Assembly (NCBI GenBank): GCA_017744285.1
Contig: JAGIBP010000026.1
Location: 1 to 61,679, forward strand
Source of the DNA: Variovorax sp.
Lineage (GTDB): Bacteria > Pseudomonadota > Gammaproteobacteria > Burkholderiales > Burkholderiaceae_C
Reading direction: 5' to 3'
Length of the DNA: 61,679 bases
A program made the position numbers and the translations under genes. Shown one piece after another: positions 27,229 through 35,752 of the stretch. Position 1 is the stretch's first letter. Each line of letters starts with the position of its first letter. Under the pieces are notes generated by a model. The model was given only the letters and a program-made list of their open reading frames with translations, did no database searches and had not been told where the DNA came from.

Positions 27229-29195
27229 CCCCCTTCGCCTTCGATGTGGCCCTGTTCGGCGAGGCCATGCAGCTGCTCGTGGCCGACCGCCCCGGCCCCA
27301 TCGAGAACGCCACGGCTTTCCACAAGCGCACCGCGGGCGCCGAAACCAACGTGGCCATCGGCCTCGCGCGCCTGGGCCTGAAGGTCGGCTGGGCCAGCCG
27401 CCTGGGCACCGACTCGATGGGCCGCGCGCTGCTCGCGACCATGAAGGCCGAGGGCATCGATTGCTCGCACGTCATCTGCGACGCCACGCAGCGCACCGGC
27501 TTCCAGTTCAAGGGCCGTGTGACCGACGGCAGCGATCCGCCGGTCGAATACCACCGCAAGGGATCGGCCGCGAGTCGCATGGGGCCGGCCGACGTCGATG
27601 AAGCGTGGCTGCGCTCGGCGCGGCACCTGCACGCGACGGGCGTGTTCCCCGCCATTTCCGACACCAGCCTGCAGGCCGCGATCAAGTCGATGGACGTGAT
27701 GCGCGCGGCCGGGCGCACGATCTCGTTCGACCCCAACCTGCGTCCCACGCTGTGGTCCTCGCCGGAGGCGATGCGCCAGGCGATCAACGATCTCGCCGCA
27801 CGCGCCGACTGGGTGCTGCCCGGCATCGAGGAGGGACACTTCCTCACCGGCCAGGAGGCGCCCGAAGGCATCGCGCGCTTCTATCGCGAGCGCGGCGCGA
27901 AGCTGGTGGTCGTCAAGCTCGGCGCGAAGGGGGCCTACTACGACAGCGACGCCGCCGGCACCGGCTTCGTCGAAGGCTTTCCGGTCGCACAGGTGGTCGA
28001 CACCGTCGGCGCCGGCGACGGCTTCGCGGCGGGCGTGATCAGCGCCTTGCTCGAAGGCCGCTCGGTGCCCGATGCGGTGCGCCGCGGCGCATGGATCGGC
28101 GCGCGCGCCGTGCAGGTCCTCGGCGATACGGAGGGCCTGCCCACGCGCGCCCAGCTCGACGAGGCCGGGATCGAGTCGCCCGGTGCGGCTGCAGCAGCGG
28201 CCGCCGGTCGTGCGCGCAAGAACATCCTCGTCTTCCGCGAACTGCCCGACGACCAGCTCGCGCGCCTGCGGGCCGAACACGAGGTCACGGTCGCCAACCC
28301 GCGCATCGAGGCCGAGCGCGCGGCCTTCGACGCCGCGCTGCCGCTCGCGCAGGGGCTGATCGGCTCCAGTTTTCCCATCGACGATGCGCTGCTCGCGCGC
28401 GCGCCGCGGCTCGAAGTGGTGTCCAGCGTCTCGGTCGGTGTCGACAACTACGCGCTCTCGGCGCTGCATGCGCGCGGCATCGTGCTGTGCCACACGCCGG
28501 GCGTGCTCGACGAAACGGTGGCCGACACGGTGTTCGCCCTGCTGATGGCCACCAGCCGCCGCGTGGTCGAACTCTCCAATCTCGTGCGCGAAGGCGGCTG
28601 GACGAAGAACATTGGCGAAGACCTCTTCGGCTTCGATGTGCATGGCAAGACGCTGGGCCTGCTGGGCTTCGGCCGCATCGGGCAGGCGATCGCGCGCCGC
28701 GCGGCGCTCGGCTTCGGCATGCCGGTGCTCTACCACGCGCGGCGGCCGGTGGACCTCGCCGCGCAGGCGCCCGAGCTGCAGGGCCGTGCCCTGCACACGC
28801 CGCAGGACGAGCTTCTTGCGCGCGCCGACTTCGTGGTCGCGATGCTGCCGCTTTCGGACAGCACGCGCGGCATGATCGACGCGCGCATGTTCGCCGCGAT
28901 GAAGCCCGGCGCGATCTTCATCAACGGCGGACGCGGCGCCACCGTGCGCGAGGACGCCTTGCTCGCGGCACTCGACAGCGGCCGGCTGCGCGCCGCCGGA
29001 CTCGACGTGTTCGCCACCGAGCCCCTGCCCCAGGACTCGCCGCTGCGCACGCACCCGCGCGTGACGCCGCTGCCGCACATCGGCTCGGCCACGCACGAGA
29101 CGCGCCATGCGATGGCCGAGCTCGCGACGACGAACCTGCTGCGCGCGCTCGCGGGCGAGCGTCCGCCGGCGGTCTACGACACGGCATCGGCTTGA
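27225..29195 (+). CDS. kguK-kguD: Fused PfkB sugar kinase and D-2-hydroxyacid dehydrogenase (KguK-KguD-like)
   Basis: A 656-residue two-enzyme fusion. Residues 1 to about 318 form a ribokinase-fold kinase: AGAETNVAIGLARLG, FDPNLRPTLW, and DTVGAGDGFAAG with catalytic Asp265. After an alanine-rich linker (about 320-330) comes a GhrB/KguD-like dehydrogenase: NAD-binding GLLGFGRIGQAIARRAA near 478 and catalytic Arg570 (NGGRG), Glu599 (ATEPLP) and His618 (PLPHIGSAT). In pseudomonads the separate enzymes phosphorylate 2-ketogluconate and then reduce 2-keto-6-phosphogluconate to 6-phosphogluconate; here both steps would be on one chain. No stop or frameshift lies at the junction. Kinase specificity (2-ketogluconate or 2-keto-3-deoxygluconate) is inferred from neighbours. 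Confidence 0.85.
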   Translation: MTPFAFDVALFGEAMQLLVADRPGPIENATAFHKRTAGAETNVAIGLARLGLKVGWASRLGTDSMGRALLATMKAEGIDCSHVICDATQRTGFQFKGRVTDGSDPPVEYHRKGSAASRMGPADVDEAWLRSARHLHATGVFPAISDTSLQAAIKSMDVMRAAGRTISFDPNLRPTLWSSPEAMRQAINDLAARADWVLPGIEEGHFLTGQEAPEGIARFYRERGAKLVVVKLGAKGAYYDSDAAGTGFVEGFPVAQVVDTVGAGDGFAAGVISALLEGRSVPDAVRRGAWIGARAVQVLGDTEGLPTRAQLDEAGIESPGAAAAAAAGRARKNILVFRELPDDQLARLRAEHEVTVANPRIEAERAAFDAALPLAQGLIGSSFPIDDALLARAPRLEVVSSVSVGVDNYALSALHARGIVLCHTPGVLDETVADTVFALLMATSRRVVELSNLVREGGWTKNIGEDLFGFDVHGKTLGLLGFGRIGQAIARRAALGFGMPVLYHARRPVDLAAQAPELQGRALHTPQDELLARADFVVAMLPLSDSTRGMIDARMFAAMKPGAIFINGGRGATVREDALLAALDSGRLRAAGLDVFATEPLPQDSPLRTHPRVTPLPHIGSATHETRHAMAELATTNLLRALAGERPPAVYDTASA

Positions 29196-29203
29196 GCGCC
29201 CCG

Positions 29204-30229
29204 ATGCAACGCCCGAGCCGCGTGACCATCGCCGACGTCGCGAAGGCGGCCGGCGTGTCCAAGGCCACCGTCTCGCGCTTCCTCAACCACCGCGAGCGCC
29301 TGCTGAGCCCCGACATCGCCGCTCGGGTCGAGGCCGCCATCGCGCTGCTCGACTACACGCCCAGCCCGATGGCGCAGGCGCTGAGCCATGGGCGCTCGCG
29401 CCTCATCGGCCTGATCGTGGCCGACATCACCAATCCGTATTCGGTCGCGGTGCTGCGCGGCGCCGAGAAGGCCTGCCAGGAGGCCGGCTACCTCGTGATG
29501 CTGTTCAACCTCGGCAACGACATCGACCGCGAGCGCGAGGCCATCGACGCGCTCGCCGGCTACCAGGTCGACGGCTTCATCCTCAACACGCTGGGCCGCG
29601 GCAAGGCCCTCGCCGACGCGGAGGCGCTGCATGGCAGGCCGGCGGTGCTGGTGGACCGGCGCCATGTGGGCATGCACACCGATTTCGTTTCGCTCGACAA
29701 CGCGCTGGCGATGAAGTCGGCCTGCGGTCACCTCGTGGAAGGGGGCTTTCGCGAGCTGCTCTACATCACCGAGCCGCAGAAGGGCGTGAGTTCGCGGCGC
29801 GAGCGCGCGACCGCGTTCGCCGCCTGCGTGGACGCGCACGAGCCGCGGGTCGCGGGCGAGGTGTTCGAGTGCGCCGCCGACGACACGGAGGGCCTCGACG
29901 CGGCGCTGCGGGCCCTGTGCAAGCGGGCCCGGCGCGGCCGCCGCGCCGCGGTGCTCGCGGGCAATGCGGTGGTGACGCTGCGCGTGGCGAGCGCGATGGC
30001 GCGGCTGGGCCTGCGGTTCGGCGCCGACATCGGCTTCGTCGGCTTCGACGACGCGGAGTGGGCCCCGCTGATCGGCCCCGGGCTGAGCGCGATCGCGCAG
30101 CCCACCGATGCCATCGGCCGCGCCGCCGCGACCTGCCTCATCGAGCGCCTGCGCGGACTCGAAGGGCCGCCCCGGCAGTTGCTGCTGCCCGGGGAACTGG
30201 TGGTTCGGGGCTCGTCGACGCCGGCCTGA
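29204..30229 (+). CDS. ptxS: LacI-family transcriptional regulator, PtxS-like
   Basis: A 341-residue repressor. The DNA-binding head reads VTIADVAKAAGVSKATVSRFLN, the classic LacI helix-turn-helix, followed by the hinge PSPMAQALSHGRSRLIG and a periplasmic-binding-protein-like sensor domain (about 60-335) with IGFVGFDDAEWAPLIGPG. It is the last gene of the operon, 8 bases after the fusion gene. The PtxS assignment comes from operon content and from the exact palindrome at 23417-23430. The inducer is predicted to be 2-ketogluconate. No operator was found directly upstream of this gene. Confidence 0.82.
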   Translation: MQRPSRVTIADVAKAAGVSKATVSRFLNHRERLLSPDIAARVEAAIALLDYTPSPMAQALSHGRSRLIGLIVADITNPYSVAVLRGAEKACQEAGYLVMLFNLGNDIDREREAIDALAGYQVDGFILNTLGRGKALADAEALHGRPAVLVDRRHVGMHTDFVSLDNALAMKSACGHLVEGGFRELLYITEPQKGVSSRRERATAFAACVDAHEPRVAGEVFECAADDTEGLDAALRALCKRARRGRRAAVLAGNAVVTLRVASAMARLGLRFGADIGFVGFDDAEWAPLIGPGLSAIAQPTDAIGRAAATCLIERLRGLEGPPRQLLLPGELVVRGSSTPA

Positions 30230-30292
30230 ACGGCGGTTCGGCCGCGCCCGGCGCGCGACGGTGATCGTTTCGAGCGGATGGCCCGTCGTTTC

Positions 30293-30316
30293 GTCGAGAA
30301 GCGGCCCCGCTTCGAC
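30293..30316. terminator. Hairpin downstream of the ptxS-like gene
   Basis: GAAGCGG (30298-30304) and CCGCTTC (30307-30313) form a seven-pair stem with GTC and GAC extending it past a small bulge. It lies 64 bases after the regulator stop, where the operon is expected to end. No T-run follows, so its strength is uncertain. Confidence 0.35.
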
Positions 30317-30388
30317 CCTCTGGCGGCTTCCGCCTGCCTGCGCCGCGCCCTAGAGTGGATCGCATCGAAGCGTTTCGGGGAGATCCAC

Positions 30389-31588
30389 ATGGCAGCAGCG
30401 CCCGTCATCCGCAAGGTCCTCGTCCTCGGCGCCGGCAAGGTCGGCGGCACCGTCGCCGACATGGTGGCCGAGTACCACCGCCTGCCGGTCACGCTCGCGG
30501 ACCGCCAGCATGCGCGGCACGAACCCGACGACCGCCTGGTGAGCCGCATCCTCGTCGACGTCGAGGACGCGGCGTCGCTCGCCTCGGCGCTGGCCGGGCA
30601 CGAGGCGGTCATCAACGCGCTGCCGTTCTTCCTCGCGGCGCGCGTCGCGGCGGCCGCGCAGAGGGCCGGCGTGCACTACTTCGATCTGACCGAGGACGTC
30701 GCGGCCACGTCCGCGATCCGCGCGCTGGCGCGCGATGCCCGTTCGGTGCTGATGCCGCAGTGCGGACTCGCGCCGGGCGTGATCGGCATGCTCGGCGCGC
30801 ATCTCGCGGGCCGCTTCGACGCGCCGCGCGACCTGCACCTGCGCGTGGGCGCCCTGTCGCGCCACGCGACCAACGGCCTGCGCTACAACTTCACCTGGAG
30901 CATCGACGGGCTCATCAACGAGTACTGCCATCCGTGCGCGGCGATCGTGCAGGGCGAACGGGTGTCGCTGCCGCCGCTGGAAGGGCACGAGACGCTGGTG
31001 CTCGACGGCGACAGCTACGAGGCCTTCAACACCTCGGGCGGACTCGGCACGCTCGGCGAGACGCTCGCGGGCCGGGTGCGCAACCTCGACTACAAGACGA
31101 TCCGCTATCCGGGGCATCGCGATGCGATGAAGCTGCTGCTGCACGACCTGCGGCTGGTCGAGCGCCGCGACCTGTTGCGGCAGGTGCTGGAGAACGCGGT
31201 GCCGCACAGCCGCGAGGACGTGGTGATCGTCTTCGCCGCCGCGTCGGGGATGCGCGATGGGCGCTTCGAGCAGGAGACGCGGCTGGCCCGCATTCACGGC
31301 GGGCGCCTGCGGGGCGTGGACCGCACGGCGATCGAGCTCGCGACGGCGGCCGGCGTGGTCGGCGTGTTCGAGCTGCTGCGCACCGGCCGCCTGCCGGCCA
31401 GCGGCTTCGTGGGGCAGGAGCAGGTGGCGCTGCAAGACCTTCTCTCGACGCGCGTGGGCAATTGCTATGCGGCGCTCGCCGAGCCCGGCGCGGGCGCGGC
31501 GCGCGCGGCACCGCAGCGCGCCGCGCCCTTCGCACATACTTGGCCCCCCCAGGCGCGACGCCGGGTCCGCAAGGAGCCACGCCCATGA
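30389..31588 (+). CDS. Saccharopine dehydrogenase family protein
   Basis: A 399-residue cytosolic oxidoreductase of the LYS9-like family. The Rossmann motif VLVLGAGKVGGTVADMVAEY is at the start, followed by NALPFFLAARVAAAAQRAG, YFDLTEDV and MPQCGLAPGVIGMLG, which are conserved in saccharopine reductases. The start at 30389 has GGGGAGA upstream. It shares an ATGA overlap with the aldehyde dehydrogenase that oxidises aminoadipate semialdehyde, so the likely role is release of that semialdehyde and glutamate from saccharopine in lysine breakdown. No lysine-2-oxoglutarate reductase is seen nearby. Confidence 0.82.
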   Translation: MAAAPVIRKVLVLGAGKVGGTVADMVAEYHRLPVTLADRQHARHEPDDRLVSRILVDVEDAASLASALAGHEAVINALPFFLAARVAAAAQRAGVHYFDLTEDVAATSAIRALARDARSVLMPQCGLAPGVIGMLGAHLAGRFDAPRDLHLRVGALSRHATNGLRYNFTWSIDGLINEYCHPCAAIVQGERVSLPPLEGHETLVLDGDSYEAFNTSGGLGTLGETLAGRVRNLDYKTIRYPGHRDAMKLLLHDLRLVERRDLLRQVLENAVPHSREDVVIVFAAASGMRDGRFEQETRLARIHGGRLRGVDRTAIELATAAGVVGVFELLRTGRLPASGFVGQEQVALQDLLSTRVGNCYAALAEPGAGAARAAPQRAAPFAHTWPPQARRRVRKEPRP

Positions 31589-33099
31589 ACGACGCCCACG
31601 ATCCTTCCGCGCTGCTCGCGCGCTGCGGTATCGCCGCCCGCGAGCGCACCGGCGGCACGCTGGCCGCGCGCTCGGCCATCGACGGCGCGGAACTCGCGCG
31701 ACTGCACGAAACGCCCGAAGCCGCCATGCCGGAGGTGATCGCGCGTGCGGGCGCGGCCTTTCGCCAGTGGCGGGAGGTGCCCGCGCCCGCGCGGGGCGAA
31801 CTCGTGCGCCTGTGGGGCGAGGAGCTTCGCGCCGGCAAGGCCGACATCGGGCGGGTGGTGTCGCTGGAGGTCGGCAAGATCGCGCAGGAGGGACTGGGCG
31901 AAGTGCAGGAGGGCGTCGACATCTGCGAGTTCGCGCTCGGGCTGTCGCGGCAGCTGCACGGCAGGACCATCGTTTCGGAGCGGCCGGGGCACCGCATCAT
32001 GGAGCAGTACCACCCGCTGGGTCCGGTCGCGGTCATCACGGCCTTCAATTTCCCGAGCGCCGTGTTCGCATGGAACGCGGCCCTCGCGCTGGTGTGCGGG
32101 GACCCGGTGATCTTCAAGCCCTCGGAGAAGGCTCCGCTTTCCGGACTGGCGACATTCAGGGCCCTGGAGCGCGCCATCGCGCGCTTCGGCGAGCGTGCGC
32201 CCGCGGGGCTGGCGCAGATCGTGATCGGCCGCGCGGCCCAGGCGCAGGCGCTGGTCGACAGCGATGGCATCGCGCTCGTCTCGGCGACCGGCTCGACCCG
32301 CATGGGTCGCGAGGTCGGCCCGCGCGTGGCGGCGCGCTTCGGGCGGCGCATCCTCGAGCTCGGCGGCAACAACGCGATGATCGTGACGCCGGCTGCAGAC
32401 CTCGACATGGCGCTGCGGGCCATCCTCTTCAGCGCGGTCGGGACGGCGGGCCAGCGTTGCACATCGCTGCGGCGGCTCATCGTTCATCGCTCGGTGAAGG
32501 AGGCGCTGGTCGCCAGGCTGCTCGCCGCCTATGAGAACCTGCGCATCGGCCATCCGCTGGAGGAGGGGACGCTGGTGGGTCCGCTCATCGACGAAGCGGC
32601 CTTCGACGCGCTGCAGCGCGCCATCGCCGAGGTCGAGGCGCAAGGCGGGCGCATGCTCACGGGCGGCCAGCGCGTGCTGGCCGATCGCTTCCCGAAGGCC
32701 TTCTACGTGCGTCCCGCGATCGCGGAGATGCCGACGCAGACCGAACTGGTGCGCCGCGAGACCTTCGGGCCGCTGCTGTACGTGCTGGCCTATGACGATC
32801 TCGATCAAGCCATCGAGATGCACAACGACGTGCCGCAAGGGCTGTCGTCCTGCATCTTCTCGAACGACATGCGCGAGGTCGAACGCTTCATCTCCGCTTC
32901 GGGCTCCGATTGCGGCATGGCGAACGTCAACATCGGGCCCAGCGGGGCGGAGATCGGTGGCGCGTTCGGCGGCGAGAAGGAGACGGGCGGCGATCGCGAA
33001 AGCGGCTCCGATGCATGGAAGCAGTACATGCGGCGCACGACCAACACGATCAACTACTCGACCGAGCTGCCGCTGGCGCAGGGCATCACCTTCGGCTGA
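31585..33099 (+). CDS. Aldehyde dehydrogenase, ALDH7 (alpha-aminoadipic semialdehyde) type
   Basis: A 504-residue NAD(P)-dependent dehydrogenase. The catalytic Cys lies in AVGTAGQRCTSLRR, the general-base Glu in RRILELGGNNAM, and VSATGSTRMGREVGPRV is the cofactor segment. VAVITAFNFPSAVFAWNAAL and the tail GGAFGGEKETGGDRESGSD are typical of the antiquitin/ALDH7A1 and AmaB group, which oxidises aminoadipate semialdehyde (or its cyclic form, piperideine-6-carboxylate) to 2-aminoadipate. Coupled by an ATGA overlap to the saccharopine dehydrogenase gene, with AAGGAG upstream of its ATG. Confidence 0.88.
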   Translation: MNDAHDPSALLARCGIAARERTGGTLAARSAIDGAELARLHETPEAAMPEVIARAGAAFRQWREVPAPARGELVRLWGEELRAGKADIGRVVSLEVGKIAQEGLGEVQEGVDICEFALGLSRQLHGRTIVSERPGHRIMEQYHPLGPVAVITAFNFPSAVFAWNAALALVCGDPVIFKPSEKAPLSGLATFRALERAIARFGERAPAGLAQIVIGRAAQAQALVDSDGIALVSATGSTRMGREVGPRVAARFGRRILELGGNNAMIVTPAADLDMALRAILFSAVGTAGQRCTSLRRLIVHRSVKEALVARLLAAYENLRIGHPLEEGTLVGPLIDEAAFDALQRAIAEVEAQGGRMLTGGQRVLADRFPKAFYVRPAIAEMPTQTELVRRETFGPLLYVLAYDDLDQAIEMHNDVPQGLSSCIFSNDMREVERFISASGSDCGMANVNIGPSGAEIGGAFGGEKETGGDRESGSDAWKQYMRRTTNTINYSTELPLAQGITFG

Positions 33100-33108
33100 T
33101 TGCGGCCG

Positions 33109-34176
33109 CTACGCAGCGAGCCGCACCGGAACGCGCCGGCGTCCGAACCCGGGCCGGAATGCGCCGAAGCGCCCTGCCACCGAGGTGCCGCAGTGGGGGC
33201 AGGTGCCGTCCTCGCCGAGGCGATAGTCGAGCACTTCATACCAGTCGCGCCGCACCAGCGGCGCGTGGCACGAGGGGCAGAAGGTGGTGCCGCCCTCGAT
33301 GTCGTGCACATTGCCCGTGTAGACGTGGTGCAGGCCATTGGCGAGCGCGATGGCCCGGGCGCGCTTCAGCGTGGCGGGCGGCGTGGGCGGCACGTCCAGC
33401 ATCTTGTAGTCCGGATGGAAGGCCGTGAAGTGCAGCGGCACGTCGGGGCCGAGGTGGTCGGAGATCCAGCGCGTCATCGCGTCGATCTCGGCGCTGTCGT
33501 CGTTGTGTCCCGGGATCAGCAGCGTCGTGATCTCGAACCAGCAGCGCGTCTCGTGGCGCAGGTACTGCAGCGTGTCGAGCACCGGCGCGAGCTGGGCGCC
33601 GGTCTGCTGGAAGTAGAAGCGCTCGGTGAAGCCCTTGAGATCGACATTCGCCGCGTCCATGCGGTCGTAGAACGCGCGGCGCGGCTCGGCGTGCATGTAG
33701 CCGGCCGTGACCGCGACGCTCTGCACGCCGAGCGCGTGGCAGGCGTCGGCGGTGTCCATCGCGTACTCGGCGAAGATCACGGGGTCGTTGTAGGTGAAGG
33801 CCACGCTTTGAGCGCCGCTGTCGCGCGCCGCCTGCGCGATGCGCTCGGGCGAGGCCGCATCCATGAGCCGGTCGAGTTCGCGGCTCTTCGAGATGTCCCA
33901 GTTCTGGCAGAACTTGCAGGCGAGATTGCAGCCGGCCGTGCCGAAGCTCAGCACGCTGCTGCCGGGAAGAAAGTGGTTGAGCGGCTTCTTCTCGATCGGA
34001 TCGATGCAGAAGCCCGAGCTGCGTCCGTAGGTGGTGAGCACCATCGCATCGCCGACGCGCTGCCGCACGAAGCACATGCCGCGCTGGCCTTCATGCAGGC
34101 GACAGTCGCGCGGGCACAGGTCGCACTGGATGCGCCCATCGTCGAGGCGGTGCCACCAGCGCCCGGGCGAGTCCAT
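33109..34176 (-). CDS. amrS: AmmeMemoRadiSam system radical SAM enzyme
   Basis: A 355-residue radical SAM protein of the AmmeMemoRadiSam group, related to pyruvate-formate-lyase activases. The [4Fe-4S] cluster cysteines are Cys83, Cys87 and Cys90 (GCNLACKFCQNW). Upstream Cys pairs (QCDLCPRDC) and downstream ones (TFCPSCHAPL, GTCPHCGT) suggest extra zinc or iron-sulfur binding. VDLKGFTERFYFQQTG and HFTAFHPDYKM are family signatures. The start at 34176 lies 4 bases after the ammB stop. The substrate of this system is not established. Confidence 0.88.
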   Translation of the reverse strand: MDSPGRWWHRLDDGRIQCDLCPRDCRLHEGQRGMCFVRQRVGDAMVLTTYGRSSGFCIDPIEKKPLNHFLPGSSVLSFGTAGCNLACKFCQNWDISKSRELDRLMDAASPERIAQAARDSGAQSVAFTYNDPVIFAEYAMDTADACHALGVQSVAVTAGYMHAEPRRAFYDRMDAANVDLKGFTERFYFQQTGAQLAPVLDTLQYLRHETRCWFEITTLLIPGHNDDSAEIDAMTRWISDHLGPDVPLHFTAFHPDYKMLDVPPTPPATLKRARAIALANGLHHVYTGNVHDIEGGTTFCPSCHAPLVRRDWYEVLDYRLGEDGTCPHCGTSVAGRFGAFRPGFGRRRVPVRLAA

Positions 34177-34180
34177 CGGC

Positions 34181-34981
34181 TCAGGCCTCGAAGGCGATCG
34201 CGCCATAGCCGACCACGCGGTCCTGGCTGCCGGCGGTATCGCCGGAGTTGCGCAGGTCCAGCAGGCGGGGGTGGAGGCCATGCCGCCGTGCGACCAGCAA
34301 GGCGCCGTTGATCGCCTCCGATCCGCAGGCCTCGTGCGGCGTGAGTCCGGCATCGAACTGCAGGATGCGCTGCACGGTGGCGAGGTCGGCTGCCTGCGCC
34401 TGCGCGTAGGGCAGGTAGTGCGACAGGTCGGAGCTGATGACGATCAGCGTTTCATCGCCGCCCCAGAGGCGTTCGAGCACCTCGGCCACCGCCGGGGCGC
34501 CGGCATCGCCGACCACCAGCGGCAGGAGCGCGAAATCGCCGAGCGCCGCCTGCAGGAAGGGCAGGTGCACCTCGAGCGAATGCTCCTGCGCATGGGCACG
34601 GTCGCTGCGGATCACCTGCGGCAGGTCGGCGATGCGATCGAGCATCTCGCGGTCGATGGGAATCTCTCCGAGCGGCGTCTGGAACACCTCGGCCTGCGGT
34701 GCCGCAAGACCGCTCACCCAGACGCGATGCGCAGGACCCAGCAGCACCACCCGGCGGATCGCCGTGGTGTGCGGAGGTCCCAGCAGCGCGTAGGCGCTCG
34801 CCGCGATCGGGCCGGAATAGACATAGCCCGCGTGCGGCGCGATCAGCAGCTTGGGCGGCGGTTGCGATGCATCGCCGGCCGGCTCGATCTCACGCAGGAA
34901 GCCTTCGACCTGTCTGCGCAGCGCCAGCGGCGCGGCTGGATAGAACAGGCCTTCGACGGCGGGATGGCGCACGGCGGGCAT
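34181..34981 (-). CDS. amrB: AmmeMemoRadiSam system protein B (MEMO family)
   Basis: A 266-residue MEMO-family protein related to class III extradiol dioxygenases. Likely metal ligands are in IAPHAGYVYSGPIAA, AQEHSLEVHLPFLQ and ISSDLSHYLPY. It begins MPAVRHPAVEGLFYPA, typical of the family. It is the first gene of a two-gene leftward unit with the radical SAM enzyme; the AMMECR1 partner that usually completes this trio is not in the window. The role is unknown. Confidence 0.87.
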   Translation of the reverse strand: MPAVRHPAVEGLFYPAAPLALRRQVEGFLREIEPAGDASQPPPKLLIAPHAGYVYSGPIAASAYALLGPPHTTAIRRVVLLGPAHRVWVSGLAAPQAEVFQTPLGEIPIDREMLDRIADLPQVIRSDRAHAQEHSLEVHLPFLQAALGDFALLPLVVGDAGAPAVAEVLERLWGGDETLIVISSDLSHYLPYAQAQAADLATVQRILQFDAGLTPHEACGSEAINGALLVARRHGLHPRLLDLRNSGDTAGSQDRVVGYGAIAFEA

Positions 34982-35065
34982 GGAAGCGGTTCCGGTCGTT
35001 GAATTTGAACCTTCCCGATTCGAAAATCAACGCCGGTCCTTGATGTCCATACACCGGAGAGCACC

Positions 35066-35272
35066 ATGAACGAAGAAGCCTTCAACATCAGCATCCGCAA
35101 GTTCCTCAAGATGGTCGGCGTGAGTTCGCAGCGCGAGATCGAGCAGGCCGTCGCCAGGGCGCTTGCGGCGGGATCGATCAAGGAGAACGCCGCGATGCCG
35201 GCGAAGATGACGCTGGAGGTTCCGGGGCTTCAGCTCAAGGTGGGGTTCGACGGCGAAATCCACCTGGACTGA
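35066..35272 (+). CDS. DUF6494 family protein
   Basis: A 68-residue cytosolic protein beginning MNEEAFNISIRKFLKMVG, with an amino-terminal helical half (SSQREIEQAVARAL) and a beta-rich second half (AKMTLEVPGLQLKVGFDG). It resembles the DUF6494 family of short conserved proteins of unknown function. The ribosome site CCGGAGA lies 7 bases upstream. Divergent from amrB, 84 bases apart. Confidence 0.8.
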   Translation: MNEEAFNISIRKFLKMVGVSSQREIEQAVARALAAGSIKENAAMPAKMTLEVPGLQLKVGFDGEIHLD

Positions 35273-35283
35273 CGCGGCACCGT

Positions 35284-35739
35284 TCAGTTGGCGGGCGGGG
35301 CCGGAACCGCGCTGCGCCGGTCCAGCTTGCGGCTGAGCACCACCGAGGTGTGGGTGTGCTGGATGCCGTCGATCTGGCCGATGCGGTCGAGCAGGGCGTC
35401 GAGCTGCTCGTTGGTCTCGCAGCGCAGCAGCACCATGTAGTCGTACTGGCCGCTCACCGCCGAGACTTCCTCGACTTCGGGCAGCCGCTCGAGCGCGCGC
35501 ACGACGGCGGCACCCGTCTTCGGCGCCACGCTCAGGCCGCAGTAGGCGCGCACGGCCGCCTGCTCCAGGCGCTGGCCCAGGCGCACGCCGTAGCCGGCGA
35601 TCACGCCGGCGCGTTCCAGGCGGGCGATGCGCGCGACGATGGTGGTGCGCGCCACCCCGAGCTTGCGCGCGAGCAAGGCGGCGGATTCGCGCGCATTGGC
35701 CTGCAGCAGGCTCAGCAGGTGGCGGTCGGTGTCGTCCAA
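35284..35739 (-). CDS. Lrp/AsnC family transcriptional regulator
   Basis: A 151-residue feast/famine regulator. The DNA-binding half has DRHLLSLLQANARESAALL and ARTTIVARIARLERAGVIAGYG; the ligand-binding RAM domain (about 65-140) contains VEEVSAVSGQYDYMVLLRC. Such proteins sense amino acids as octamers. It follows ridA by 13 bases on the same strand, at the tail of the transglutaminase / ATP-grasp operon, so it may control that operon, but its target is unknown. Confidence 0.88.
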   Translation of the reverse strand: MDDTDRHLLSLLQANARESAALLARKLGVARTTIVARIARLERAGVIAGYGVRLGQRLEQAAVRAYCGLSVAPKTGAAVVRALERLPEVEEVSAVSGQYDYMVLLRCETNEQLDALLDRIGQIDGIQHTHTSVVLSRKLDRRSAVPAPPAN

Positions 35740-35752
35740 CGGGCGAACAGGG

